Below, in pieces: positions 1 to 5,312 of a DNA stretch of 6,899 nucleotides. The position numbers were made by a program, and so were the translations under genes. The notes beneath the pieces were generated by a model. The model saw nothing but the letters and a program-made list of their open reading frames with translations, did not search any database and was not told where the DNA came from. Numbering within the stretch: the stretch's first letter is position 1; every line of letters starts with the position of its first letter. This stretch comes from an uncultured Neisseria sp. (GTDB lineage: Bacteria; Pseudomonadota; Gammaproteobacteria; Burkholderiales; Neisseriaceae), in NCBI GenBank assembly GCA_947097615.1, contig CAMURX010000089.1, forward strand, positions 1 to 6,899. The letters run 5' to 3'.

Positions 1-1207
1 AGAGCTTCATGCCTTTTTGGAAGCCTTCTTCGCCGAGGAAGGTGTGATACATGCGCACCACTTCCGCGCCTTTTTCGTACACGGTCATGGTGTAGAAATT
101 GTTCATGTCCTCATAGCTGGCGGGGCGCACGGGATGCGCCATGGGGCCGGCATCTTCGGGAAACTGGAAGGCGCGCAGACGGGAGACGTTTTCGATGCGG
201 CGCACGGCGCGGGAGGCGCGGTCGGCGGAAAACTCCTGGTCGCGGAAGACAGTGAGCCCCTCTTTGAGCGAGAGCTGGAACCAGTCGCGGCAGGTTACGC
301 GGTTGCCCGTCCAGTTGTGGAAGTATTCGTGGGCAATCACGGCTTCGACGCGCTCGAAGTCGGCGTCGGTGGCGGTGCGGCTGTCGGCCAAAACGCAGGA
401 CGTATTAAAAATGTTCAAGCCCTTGTTTTCCATCGCACCCATGTTGAAGTCGCCTACGGCCACGACCATGTAGATGTCCAAATCGTATTCGAGGCCGAAG
501 CGGGTTTCGTCCCACTTCATCGCGTGTTTCAGTGACTCGATGCCGAAGCGCACCTTGCCCGCGTCTTCCTTGCGGGTGAAAAATTCGATGGCCACGTCGC
601 GGCCGCTGCGGGTGGTGAAACGGTCGGCCGTGCACACCAAATCGCCCGCAACCAGGGCGAAAAGATAGCTCGGTTTTTTAAACGGATCCTGCCATTTCGC
701 CCAATGGCGGCCGTCTGCAAGCTCGCCGCCGTCGGTTTTGTTGCCGTTGGACAGCAGCACGGGATAGCGTTTTTTATCGGCGACAATGGTGGTGGTAAAC
801 GCCGCCATCACATCGGGGCGGTCGGGATAGAAAGTGATTTTGCGGAAGCCCTCGGGCTCGCATTGGGTGTAAAGGTTGCCACCGCTTTCATACAGACCCA
901 TCAGGGTTTTGTTTTCAGACGGCCGCACGCGGGTAACGGTTTCCACGGTGAAATCCCCCGCAGGCGGCGCGGCGACGGTGAGCTTTTCGTTTTCGAGGAC
1001 ATAGGCGGCATCCGCGCCGTTGATTTTGAAGGAAACGAGTTCGGCCGAGCCGTCAAGCACCAGCGGCGCACCCGCGCGTTCGGTGTGCACGGACAGGCGG
1101 GCGGTGATTTCGGTGTAATCGTTGCCGATGTCGAAGGTTAAATCGGTTTGCGAAACGGAATGGGCGGGGGCTTGGTAGTCTTTCAGATAATGGACGGTTT
1201 TGCTCAT
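1..1207 (-). CDS. pepN: Aminopeptidase N, M1 zinc metallopeptidase (N-terminal 402 residues; 3' end outside window)
   Basis: PepN removes N-terminal residues from peptides in the cytoplasm, using one catalytic zinc. The frame opens at an ATG (1207-1205) and runs uninterrupted off the left edge, so 402 codons are visible of a protein that is about 870 residues in this family. The start [14 protein letters not shown] matches the usual neisserial PepN N-terminus. Visible landmarks are a beta-rich N-terminal domain (about 1-190), the substrate-binding GAMEN motif at 257-261, and the zinc signature [13 protein letters not shown] beginning at His293. The zinc ligands are His293, His297 and Glu316 (KEGLTVF), with Glu294 as the catalytic base. 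The spacing HExxH-x18-E is exact. A core DUS lies inside the frame at 914-923. The ribosome binding site is poor (GAGAG about 12 nt upstream). No defect is visible. The identification is firm; only the C-terminal half is unseen. Confidence 0.97.
   Translation of the reverse strand, partial: MSKTVHYLKDYQAPAHSVSQTDLTFDIGNDYTEITARLSVHTERAGAPLVLDGSAELVSFKINGADAAYVLENEKLTVAAPPAGDFTVETVTRVRPSENKTLMGLYESGGNLYTQCEPEGFRKITFYPDRPDVMAAFTTTIVADKKRYPVLLSNGNKTDGGELADGRHWAKWQDPFKKPSYLFALVAGDLVCTADRFTTRSGRDVAIEFFTRKEDAGKVRFGIESLKHAMKWDETRFGLEYDLDIYMVVAVGDFNMGAMENKGLNIFNTSCVLADSRTATDADFERVEAVIAHEYFHNWTGNRVTCRDWFQLSLKEGLTVFRDQEFSADRASRAVRRIENVSRLRAFQFPEDAGPMAHPVRPASYEDMNNFYTMTVYEKGAEVVRMYHTFLGEEGFQKGMKL
914..924 (-). 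repeat. Core DUS inside pepN
   Basis: TTCAGACGGCC, containing the 10-base core GCCGTCTGAA on the minus strand but with CG instead of AT or AG before it. It is unpaired and translated as RPSEN in the N-terminal domain. Confidence 0.85.
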
Positions 1208-1245
1208 GGCGGCGGGCTCTCGTGCGTAAGTTGCAAAAAGCGCGC

Positions 1246-1274
1246 ATTTTAGCCCTTCGGCGGCGCGGCATAAA
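1246..1274 (-). promoter_or_regulatory. Candidate promoter of pepN
   Basis: On the minus strand TAAAAT (1251-1246) matches the -10 consensus at five of six positions. A weak -35, TTTATG (1274-1269), lies 17 nt upstream. Transcription would start near 1239, about 32 nt before the pepN ATG. The -35 is poor, so this is only a candidate. Confidence 0.35.
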
Positions 1275-1278
1275 GGCA

Positions 1279-1322
1279 AAAGGTCGTCTGAAAGCCCGTT
1301 TTCGGGATTTCAGACGGCCTTT
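1279..1322 (-). terminator. DUS-pair hairpin terminator downstream of rarD-like gene
   Basis: A DUS of the form AGGTCGTCTGAA (1281-1292) faces TTCAGACGGCCT (1309-1320). The arms extend to 15 bp each (1279-1293 and 1308-1322) with one T-G mismatch, and an inner CCCG-TTTT-CGGG stem-loop (1295-1306) continues the helix. Read on the minus strand the stem is followed by CCTTTTGCCTTT, a usable U-tract. The hairpin therefore probably ends the rarD-like transcript before pepN. The two arms carry different DUS dialects. Confidence 0.7.
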
Positions 1323-1348
1323 CGTTTGCCTTCCGCTGCCATATCGGC

Positions 1349-1385
1349 TTTCAGACGGCCTTATTCTGCAGAAGGCCGTCTGAAA
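1349..1385. repeat. Inverted DUS pair overlapping the 3' end of the rarD-like gene
   Basis: TTCAGACGGCCT (1350-1361) and AGGCCGTCTGAA (1373-1384) form a perfect 14-bp stem (1349-1362 with 1372-1385) and a 9-nt loop. The right arm is read in frame as residues FRRP of the rarD-like protein. The loop encodes SAE, and the stop codon TAA (1363-1361) enters the left arm. No U-tract follows on the minus strand, so the main terminator is probably the next hairpin at 1279-1322. Confidence 0.85.
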
Positions 1386-2254
1386 CTTTTCCAACCGTGT
1401 GCCGCCAGCAGGAGCAGACCCGCCCAAATCAGGCCGTAGGTGATGTAGGACGAGGGCGGCACGGGTGTGTGCAGCACCAGCACAGCGGCGAGAAAGAGCA
1501 GGGCGGGTTCGACGTAGCTCAGCATGCCGAACAGGCTCACGGGCAGAAGCTGCCCCGCTTTCAGGCTGGCCGACATTGCCAGCGCGCTGAACAGCCCCAG
1601 GAGCGGCACCAACAGCCAATAGCGCGGCTCGGCGGCCACCAGCGCGGGCGTGTTTCCCTGCGCCAGCAGCCACAGGGCAAACGGCGCCAGCAGCGTCAAA
1701 TCCAGCGTCAGCCCCTGCAAGGCGGGCGTTTTCATCGCCACGCGGCTGACGTAATACACGGGATAGAGGCCGCACACCCACAGCGTCGCCCACGAAAACG
1801 ACCCCGCCGCCCACAATTCGTGCGCCACGCCCGCCGCCGCACAGGCGAGGGCAGCGGTTTGCAGGCGGCCGAGCCGCTCCTTGCGCCACAGCCGCCCGAC
1901 CAGCACCATCACCAGCGGAAAGAGGAAATAGCCCGTTGCCACGTTCACGCCCTCGCCGTTGACCGGCGCCCACATAAACAGCCAAAACTGGCTGCCGACG
2001 TCGGCCGTGCCGGTTAGAAACAGCAGCCGCGTTTTCCAACCGCCGCGCCACAGGCGTAGGGCAAAAGACGCCATCGCGCGCGCGCCGACGGCGTAAAGCG
2101 CCATCAGCCACAGCCCCGCCGCCATCGCGGGCATCCGCAGCGCGAACACGCCGGTGCCGTTTATCGGCCGCATCCAGTGGCTGAACAGGTAAAGCACGGC
2201 AAACAGGATTTGCGAAAGCAGGCACAGGGCAACGCCTTTGGCCAAGGGGGTCAT
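1361..2254 (-). CDS. rarD: RarD-like EamA/DMT-family inner-membrane permease
   Basis: This is a 297-residue polytopic protein of the drug/metabolite transporter superfamily, with two EamA repeats of about five hydrophobic segments each. RarD resemblance is seen in the first repeat (FWLFMWAPVNGEGVNVATGY, then FLFPLV and the charged RLWRKERLGRLQ) and in the second repeat (SLFGMLSYVEPALLFLAAV). RarD proteins are named for a chloramphenicol-sensitivity phenotype; their natural substrate is not established. The start at 2254 is chosen because AAGGA (2265-2261) lies 6 nt upstream and MTPLAKGVAL leads straight into the first helix. An in-frame ATG at 2323 would translate a DUS and has no ribosome binding site. 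The C-terminus SFRRPSAE is encoded by a DUS hairpin. The gene appears monocistronic, lying between the lysR remnant and pepN on the same strand. Family assignment is good; orthology to E. coli RarD is likely. Confidence 0.87.
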   Translation of the reverse strand: MTPLAKGVALCLLSQILFAVLYLFSHWMRPINGTGVFALRMPAMAAGLWLMALYAVGARAMASFALRLWRGGWKTRLLFLTGTADVGSQFWLFMWAPVNGEGVNVATGYFLFPLVMVLVGRLWRKERLGRLQTAALACAAAGVAHELWAAGSFSWATLWVCGLYPVYYVSRVAMKTPALQGLTLDLTLLAPFALWLLAQGNTPALVAAEPRYWLLVPLLGLFSALAMSASLKAGQLLPVSLFGMLSYVEPALLFLAAVLVLHTPVPPSSYITYGLIWAGLLLLAAHGWKSFRRPSAE

Positions 2255-2260
2255 GGGGTT

Positions 2261-2265
2261 TCCTT
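2261..2265 (-). promoter_or_regulatory. Ribosome binding site fixing the rarD-like start
   Basis: AAGGA on the minus strand with a 6-nt spacer to the ATG at 2254-2252. It supports this start over the in-frame ATG 69 nt upstream. Confidence 0.75.
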
Positions 2266-2285
2266 GCGGTTGGGAAAAGAGGCGG

Positions 2286-2291
2286 ATTATA
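2286..2291 (-). promoter_or_regulatory. Candidate -10 box of rarD-like gene
   Basis: A perfect TATAAT is read on the minus strand at 2291-2286, which would start transcription near 2279, about 25 nt before the ATG. No convincing -35 or TGn extension is present. The upstream DNA is occupied by the degenerate DUS AGGCTGTCTGAA (2291-2302) and a DUS hairpin. Confidence 0.35.
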
Positions 2292-2308
2292 GGCTGTCTG
2301 AAAGCAGG

Positions 2309-2338
2309 AGGCCGTCTGAACATGGATTCAGACGGCCT
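2309..2338. terminator. DUS-pair hairpin between lysR remnant and rarD-like gene
   Basis: AGGCCGTCTGAA (2309-2320) and TTCAGACGGCCT (2327-2338) form a perfect 12-bp stem with the 6-nt loop CATGGA. It lies about 160 nt beyond the lysR stop and could end that transcript. No U-tract follows on the minus strand, so terminator function is less sure than the repeat itself. Confidence 0.6.
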
Positions 2339-2379
2339 TTATCAATCGGATGGCAAACCCGGGATGTTTTGCCTTTGCG

Positions 2380-2481
2380 TAGGCCGGATTCCCGAATCCG
2401 ACATTTTCCCGCAAGGGAAAACCCGCGCCGTTTCAGGCTGCTTGCCGGTTTGAAAAACGTCGGATACCAGTATCCGGCCTA
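2380..2481. repeat. Intergenic palindrome cluster (CGGAT...ATCCG family)
   Basis: The 3' flank of lysR holds four nested or adjacent inverted repeats. An outer 10-bp pair is TAGGCCGGAT (2380-2389) with ATCCGGCCTA (2472-2481). Inside are CGGATTC-cc-GAATCCG (2385-2400), TTTTCCC-gcaa-GGGAAAA (2405-2422) and CGGATAC-ca-GTATCCG (2461-2476). A degenerate DUS-like TTCAGGCTGCTT lies at 2432-2443. The stretch has no gene. It resembles a BIME-like or foldback repeat; no function is evident beyond possible RNA 3'-end structure. Confidence 0.75.
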
Positions 2482-2618
2482 TGCGCTGCAAACCCGGCTA
2501 TTCCGCCCATTTCTCCCGCAAAAACCCCACAAACGCCCGCACGTTCGCCGTCAGCAGGCGCGTGGCGGTGAGCGCGTGGACGGGCGTCGGTTCGCTTTGC
2601 CAGTCGGGCAATACGGCT

Positions 2619-2630
2619 TTCAGACGGCCT
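2619..2630 (-). repeat. AG-DUS inside lysR remnant
   Basis: TTCAGACGGCCT on the plus strand, that is AGGCCGTCTGAA on the minus strand. It is unpaired and translated as part of the effector domain, a position typical of uptake signals rather than terminators. Confidence 0.9.
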
Positions 2631-2879
2631 TGCGCCATGTCTTCGCGCACCAAAATTTCAGGCAGCAGCGCGATGCCCAAGCCCGCCGCCGCCATTTGGC
2701 GGATCATGCCCGGGCTGTTGGCGCCGAAGCGGCTTTCAGGCTGCACCGTGGCGCGGGTGTCGCCGTTGTGCAGCGTCCATGTTGCACCGTCTGTACCGAA
2801 GCGCAGGCATTCGTGCGCCGCCAAACCGTCGGGCGACTGCGGCTCGCCGCGCGGTGCCAAATAACTCGGCGCGGCGTAA

Positions 2880-2891
2880 AGGCAGCCTGAA
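2880..2891 (+). repeat. Kingella-type DUS inside lysR remnant
   Basis: AGGCAGCCTGAA, the form described as the Kingella uptake dialect, lies within the codons for FSGCLY of the effector domain. It shares the CTGAA end with the neisserial core but not its GCCGT part. Confidence 0.75.
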
Positions 2892-3355
2892 AACGTTGCC
2901 AGCGGCGTGGTGATGTAGTCCGAATCGGGCAGCCTGCCGGTGCGGATCGCCAAGTCAAACGGCTCGCCCACCAAATCCACCTTGCGCGGGGTTACGTCAA
3001 AATCAAGGCGCAGCAGCGGATAGCGTTCGGCAAACTCGGGCAAGAGCGGCGCAACCATCTGATACGCCAAATCCACGGGCAGCGACACGCGCAGCGCGCC
3101 TTTCACGTTTTCGCGCATATCGTCCAACGCGCCGTGCAACAGCCCCGAAAGTAATATGCGCCCGCGCCCGTGAGTTCCAGCCGCCGCGTGCTGCGGTTGA
3201 ACAGGCGCAATCCGAGCGCATCTTCCAGCGCGGCAATGCGCTGCGACAGGGTCGATTGCGGCATGCCGAGCTTGGCGGCGGCGCGGCTGAAACCGTTGGC
3301 TTGGGCGACTTCTACAAATAACGCCATATCGCTTAAATAATCCATGTTTTTTTCC

Positions 3356-3372
3356 TTTCAGGCAGCCTGAAA
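3356..3372. repeat. Palindromic Kingella-type DUS at the lysR 5' end
   Basis: TTTCAGGC-A-GCCTGAAA is a 17-bp perfect palindrome around one base and contains AGGCAGCCTGAA (3360-3371). Its left edge overlaps the lysR ribosome binding site AAGGA (3357-3353). Any structure it forms in the transcript would therefore cover the translation start. Confidence 0.85.
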
Positions 3373-3381
3373 ATTATAACA
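3373..3381 (-). promoter_or_regulatory. Extended -10 promoter of lysR remnant
   Basis: The minus strand reads TGTTATAAT at 3381-3373: a perfect TATAAT preceded by TG at the extended -10 position, which explains the absence of a clear -35. Transcription would begin near 3366, inside the palindromic DUS, giving a leader of about 21 nt. Confidence 0.6.
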
Positions 3382-3393
3382 AGGTCGTCTGAA
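3382..3393 (+). repeat. AGGTCGTCTGAA-type DUS in the lysR/arsR divergent region
   Basis: An unpaired AGGTCGTCTGAA, a one-base variant of AG-DUS, lies 11 nt from the Kingella-type copy, so two dialects are side by side. It occupies the place where a lysR -35 would be expected. Confidence 0.85.
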
Positions 3394-3491
3394 AATCCAG
3401 AGACGGTTTGCGTTTTGCCACGCTAACCGCTTTGCTCTTTTTATATTATTTTATAAAAATCAATACAATATAAACCCTTCTTTCATAAATG

Positions 3492-3520
3492 TTGCAATGT
3501 TTAAAAATTTAAACTAAACT
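3492..3520 (+). promoter_or_regulatory. Candidate promoter of the arsR-OYE operon
   Basis: TTGCAA (3492-3497, -35) and TAAACT (3515-3520, -10) are separated by 17 nt. Each matches the sigma-70 consensus at four of six positions or better. Transcription would begin near 3527, about 26 nt before the arsR ATG. The spacer consists almost entirely of an operator-like palindrome. The AT-rich stretch at 3439-3475 upstream could serve as an UP-type element; it also contains an alternative -10, TACAAT (3464-3469). Confidence 0.5.
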
Positions 3521-3540
3521 TCGTCCATATTTTTAAACAT
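3497..3540. promoter_or_regulatory. Candidate ArsR operator (two overlapping inverted repeats)
   Basis: GTTTAAA-aa-TTTAAAC (3499-3514) is a 7+7 palindrome that fills the spacer between the proposed -35 and -10. A longer pair is ATGTTTAAAAAT (3497-3508) and ATTTTTAAACAT (3529-3540), 12 bp without mismatch, with centres 32 bp apart, about three helical turns. The second half-site falls at the predicted transcription start. Binding of the dimeric ArsR here would block RNA polymerase, so autoregulation is the natural reading, though not proven. Confidence 0.55.
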
Positions 3541-3552
3541 ACGAGCAAAGAA

Positions 3553-3897
3553 ATGACCCCCGAAACCAAAACCCTGATGCACCGATGCCTGCCGTTTTTT
3601 GCCATGCTCGGCGATGAAAACCGCCAAGAGATTATCGCCCTGCTGTCGCAGCATGGGCGGCTCAGCGTCAATGCCTTGACCGAACTTGTCCACCTGTCCC
3701 GCCCCGCCGTGTCGCACCATTTGAAGCTGCTGTTGCAGGCGCAGATGGTTAAAGTGGAGCAGGTTGCCAACGAACGCTTTTATGCGATGAACTACGACCA
3801 CGAAGACGACTGTCCGATTGTGCTGTTTAACAAACTTGCCGCCGCTTTTGAACACGAAGTCGCCCAAAAAAACACTCAACAGGAGCAAACATCATGA
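3553..3897 (+). CDS. ArsR-family winged-helix transcriptional repressor
   Basis: This small 114-residue cytoplasmic DNA-binding protein has the ArsR layout. The first helices are LPFFAMLGDENRQEIIALLS (13-32), then LSVNALTELVHLSRPAVSHH (38-57) with the recognition helix around 49-61, then a beta-wing (QMVKVEQVANERFYAMNY, 64-81) and a C-terminal dimer helix (about 88-105). ArsR proteins repress their own operon and release DNA on binding a metal or sensing a chemical signal. The ELCVCDL arsenic/cadmium motif is absent. The only cysteines are Cys12 and Cys87, the latter after the acidic DHEDD stretch. The stop codon overlaps the start of the oxidoreductase gene (ATGA, 3894-3897), so the two are translationally coupled. 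That pairing suggests the inducer is a substrate of the enzyme, such as a reactive electrophile. The ribosome binding site is weak (AAAGA just before the ATG). Family is firm; inducer unknown. Confidence 0.92.
   Translation: MTPETKTLMHRCLPFFAMLGDENRQEIIALLSQHGRLSVNALTELVHLSRPAVSHHLKLLLQAQMVKVEQVANERFYAMNYDHEDDCPIVLFNKLAAAFEHEVAQKNTQQEQTS
3881..3885 (+). promoter_or_regulatory. Ribosome binding site of the OYE-like gene, inside arsR
   Basis: AGGAG lies 8 nt before the ATG at 3894, within the last codons of arsR. It shows that the downstream gene can be initiated independently as well as by coupling through the ATGA overlap. Confidence 0.8.
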
Positions 3898-5117
3898 ATA
3901 TGCTTTTCAACCCCCTTACCCTTTCAGACGGCATTGTTATCAAAAACCGCTTCTACAAAGCATCAATGGACGAACAGCTCGCCCCAAACGGACACCCCGA
4001 CCACCAACTCGCCAACCTTTACGGCGCATGGGCAAAGGGCGGCGCAGGCATGCTGGTAACAGGGCATGTGATGATAGACCGCCGCCACCGTGCCGCCTTT
4101 GACAGCACCGTTGTAGAAGACGAAAGCGATTTTGCGGCGTTAACGCGTTGGGCGCAGGCAGGCACGCAAAACGGCGCAAAACTCATTATGCAGCTCAACC
4201 ACCCCGGCAAGCAGATACCCAAAAATCTCGCAAAAACGCCCGTTGCACCCAGTGCCGTGGCGATAACGGGCGATGCCGCCGCCTTTTTCAATCCGCCCCG
4301 TGCGTTAGAGCGCGATGAAATTGCCGACATCATCACCCGCTTTGGCAACGCCGCTGCCATTGCCGAAAAAGCGGGCTTTTCAGGCGTGCAAATCCACGCC
4401 GCCCACGGCTATCTGCTCAGCCAGTTTCTCTCGCCGCACCACAACCGCCGCGAAGACGAATGGGGCGGCAGCCTGCAAAACCGTATGCGTTTGCTGCTTG
4501 CCGTGTATCAAGAAATCCGCCGCCGCACGGCAAAAGACTTTTTGGTCGGAGTCAAACTCAATTCTGCCGATTTTCAAAAAGGCGGCTTTGACGAAGACGA
4601 ATCGGTCGCCGTATTAAAAGCAGTGGCGGACGCAGGCGCGGACTGGGTGGAAATTTCGGGCGGCAACTACGAAGCCCCCGTGATGATAGACGGCGTGAAA
4701 GAATCCACGAAAAAACGCGAAGCCTATTTCTTGGACTACGCCGCCAAAGCCAAAAAGGCAAGCAATGTGCCACTGGTGATTACAGGCGGATTTCGCAGCG
4801 CGGCGGCAATGGAAGCAGCATTGACAGACGGCAGCACCGATATGGTCGGCATCGCCAAACCCTTTGCGCTCATTCCCGATTTGCCCGACCAAATCGCCCG
4901 AGGCAGCGTCAAAACCGTGTCGCTCAAACCCGTCAAAACAGGCGTGGCAGCCATAGACCGCAAACTCGGCTCTATTCTGGAAATGGGCTGGTATATGCAT
5001 CAAATGAAACGCATCAGCCAAGGCAAAACAGTGCAGCCCGACTACGGCGCATGGCGGCTCTTGCTGAATATTCTGTGGCAGAACGGCAGGGCTGGGCTGA
5101 ATAAAGAGCGGGGGTAA
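3894..5117 (+). CDS. NADH:flavin oxidoreductase, Old Yellow Enzyme superfamily (FMN TIM barrel)
   Basis: This 407-residue single-domain FMN enzyme has the OYE/2,4-dienoyl-CoA-reductase-like TIM barrel. Such enzymes use NAD(P)H to reduce activated C=C bonds of enones, quinones or related electrophiles in the cytoplasm. Family landmarks in order are the N-terminal strand (LFNPLTLSDGIVIKNRFYKA), QLNHPGK at 100-106, and the active-site signature HAAHGYLLSQFLSP at 168-181 with the His168/His171 pair. NRREDEWGGS follows at 184-193, then the flavin-contacting GVKLN (219-223) and the phosphate-binding ITGGFRS (296-302). It contains no cysteine, so it lacks the 4Fe-4S cluster and the C-terminal NAD domain of the large enoate reductases. 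The C-terminal tail (about 341-407) is longer than in NemA, as in the OYE_like_2 type subgroup. An AT-type DUS (3923-3934) encodes SDGI. It is coupled to arsR and ends at a strong terminator. The family is certain; the substrate is not known. Confidence 0.95.
   Translation: MNMLFNPLTLSDGIVIKNRFYKASMDEQLAPNGHPDHQLANLYGAWAKGGAGMLVTGHVMIDRRHRAAFDSTVVEDESDFAALTRWAQAGTQNGAKLIMQLNHPGKQIPKNLAKTPVAPSAVAITGDAAAFFNPPRALERDEIADIITRFGNAAAIAEKAGFSGVQIHAAHGYLLSQFLSPHHNRREDEWGGSLQNRMRLLLAVYQEIRRRTAKDFLVGVKLNSADFQKGGFDEDESVAVLKAVADAGADWVEISGGNYEAPVMIDGVKESTKKREAYFLDYAAKAKKASNVPLVITGGFRSAAAMEAALTDGSTDMVGIAKPFALIPDLPDQIARGSVKTVSLKPVKTGVAAIDRKLGSILEMGWYMHQMKRISQGKTVQPDYGAWRLLLNILWQNGRAGLNKERG
3923..3934 (-). 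repeat. AT-DUS near the start of the OYE-like gene
   Basis: TTCAGACGGCAT, that is ATGCCGTCTGAA on the minus strand, the extended form dominant in N. meningitidis and N. gonorrhoeae. It is unpaired and translated as SDGI at residues 11-14. Confidence 0.9.
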
Positions 5118-5140
5118 AGGTTTACTGAGTTTAAATAAGA

Positions 5141-5181
5141 CAAAAGGTCGTCTGAAAGATAAATTTTCAGACGACCTTTTG
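5141..5181 (+). terminator. Rho-independent terminator of the arsR-OYE operon (DUS pair)
   Basis: AGGTCGTCTGAA (5145-5156) and TTCAGACGACCT (5166-5177) form part of a perfect 17-bp stem (5141-5157 with 5165-5181) around the 7-nt loop GATAAAT. The T-run is partly in the stem (CCTTTTGCATTT). It lies 24 nt after the oxidoreductase stop codon. Both arms carry the same DUS variant, and the A-rich and T-rich ends make it usable in both directions. Confidence 0.88.
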
Positions 5182-5183
5182 CA

Positions 5184-5200
5184 TTTCAGGCAGCCTGAAA
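5184..5200. repeat. Palindromic Kingella-type DUS
   Basis: TTTCAGGC-A-GCCTGAAA, the same 17-bp palindrome as at 3356-3372. It contains AGGCAGCCTGAA at 5188-5199 and sits directly after the operon terminator. Confidence 0.82.
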
Positions 5201-5224
5201 ATATCCGCGCCCATTATCCCATAT

Positions 5225-5243
5225 TCGGATAAGTGTTATCCGA
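5225..5243. repeat. CGGATAA palindrome upstream of nemA
   Basis: TCGGATAA-gtg-TTATCCGA is a 19-bp palindrome with 8-bp arms. Extra TTATCC half-sites lie at 5214-5219 and 5255-5259. It is either an operator just upstream of a possible promoter or a member of the CGGAT...ATCCG repeat family also seen at 2385-2400 and 2461-2476. Confidence 0.6.
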
Positions 5244-5252
5244 TTTACCCCC

Positions 5253-5281
5253 TTTATCCGCCAAACCGTCCCGCCTATACT
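5253..5281 (+). promoter_or_regulatory. Possible promoter for nemA
   Basis: TATACT (5276-5281, five of six consensus bases) has TTTATC (5253-5258) 17 nt upstream as a weak -35. It is about 300 nt from the nemA ATG, with a foldback repeat in between. If real, it would give an unusually long leader or be separated from its gene by repeat insertion. Confidence 0.3.
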
Positions 5282-5312
5282 GGCAACACGTTCACACAGC
5301 AGCCCGCAAAGG

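Larger units (their letters stand above)
2498..3345 (-). pseudogene. LysR-type transcriptional regulator, frameshifted
   Basis: Two overlapping frames on the minus strand add up to one LysR-type regulator. The first (from ATG 3345) encodes the winged helix-turn-helix domain MDYLSDMALFVEVAQANGFS, then the recognition region MPQSTLSQRIAALEDALG, and LFNRSTRRLELTGAGAYYF. It then drifts into RGCCTARWTICAKT and a stop at about 3105. The second frame carries the linker (LLHGALDDMRENVKGA) and the whole effector-binding domain (LRVSLPVDLAYQM... to KWAE, stop TAG at 2500). The break lies near 3143-3150 (CGGGG on the minus strand). Joining the frames needs one extra base. Compared with the usual LysR linker, about 8-9 residues after YYF are also missing, so a deletion of about 25 or 28 nt is as likely as loss of one G. 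The start is supported by AAGGA (3357-3353) 7 nt upstream. DUS copies lie in the frame at 2619-2630 and 2880-2891. Regulator type is certain, target unknown. Confidence 0.85.

Noticed and set aside
17..535. 172-codon plus-strand frame antisense to pepN
   Set aside because: It lies opposite the pepN active-site codons and its His/Gly/Ala/Val-rich product matches no family I recognise.
1053..2225. 390-codon minus-strand frame across rarD-like and the pepN start
   Set aside because: It is an out-of-frame shadow in GC-rich DNA: low-complexity Arg/Ala/Gly composition, and it overlaps two well-supported genes.
2255..2323. 23-residue N-terminal extension of the rarD-like protein from ATG 2323
   Set aside because: The extension (MFRRPPAFRQ...) translates DUS sequence. 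A proper AAGGA site supports the internal ATG at 2254.
2177..2890. 237-codon plus-strand frame opposite rarD-like and lysR
   Set aside because: Arg/Gln/His-rich shadow that runs through palindromic repeats and the lysR effector domain; no initiation signal.
3143..3147. Phase-variable G tract switching lysR on and off
   Set aside because: The run is only four G residues, too short for efficient slipped-strand switching, and the missing linker residues argue for a deletion.
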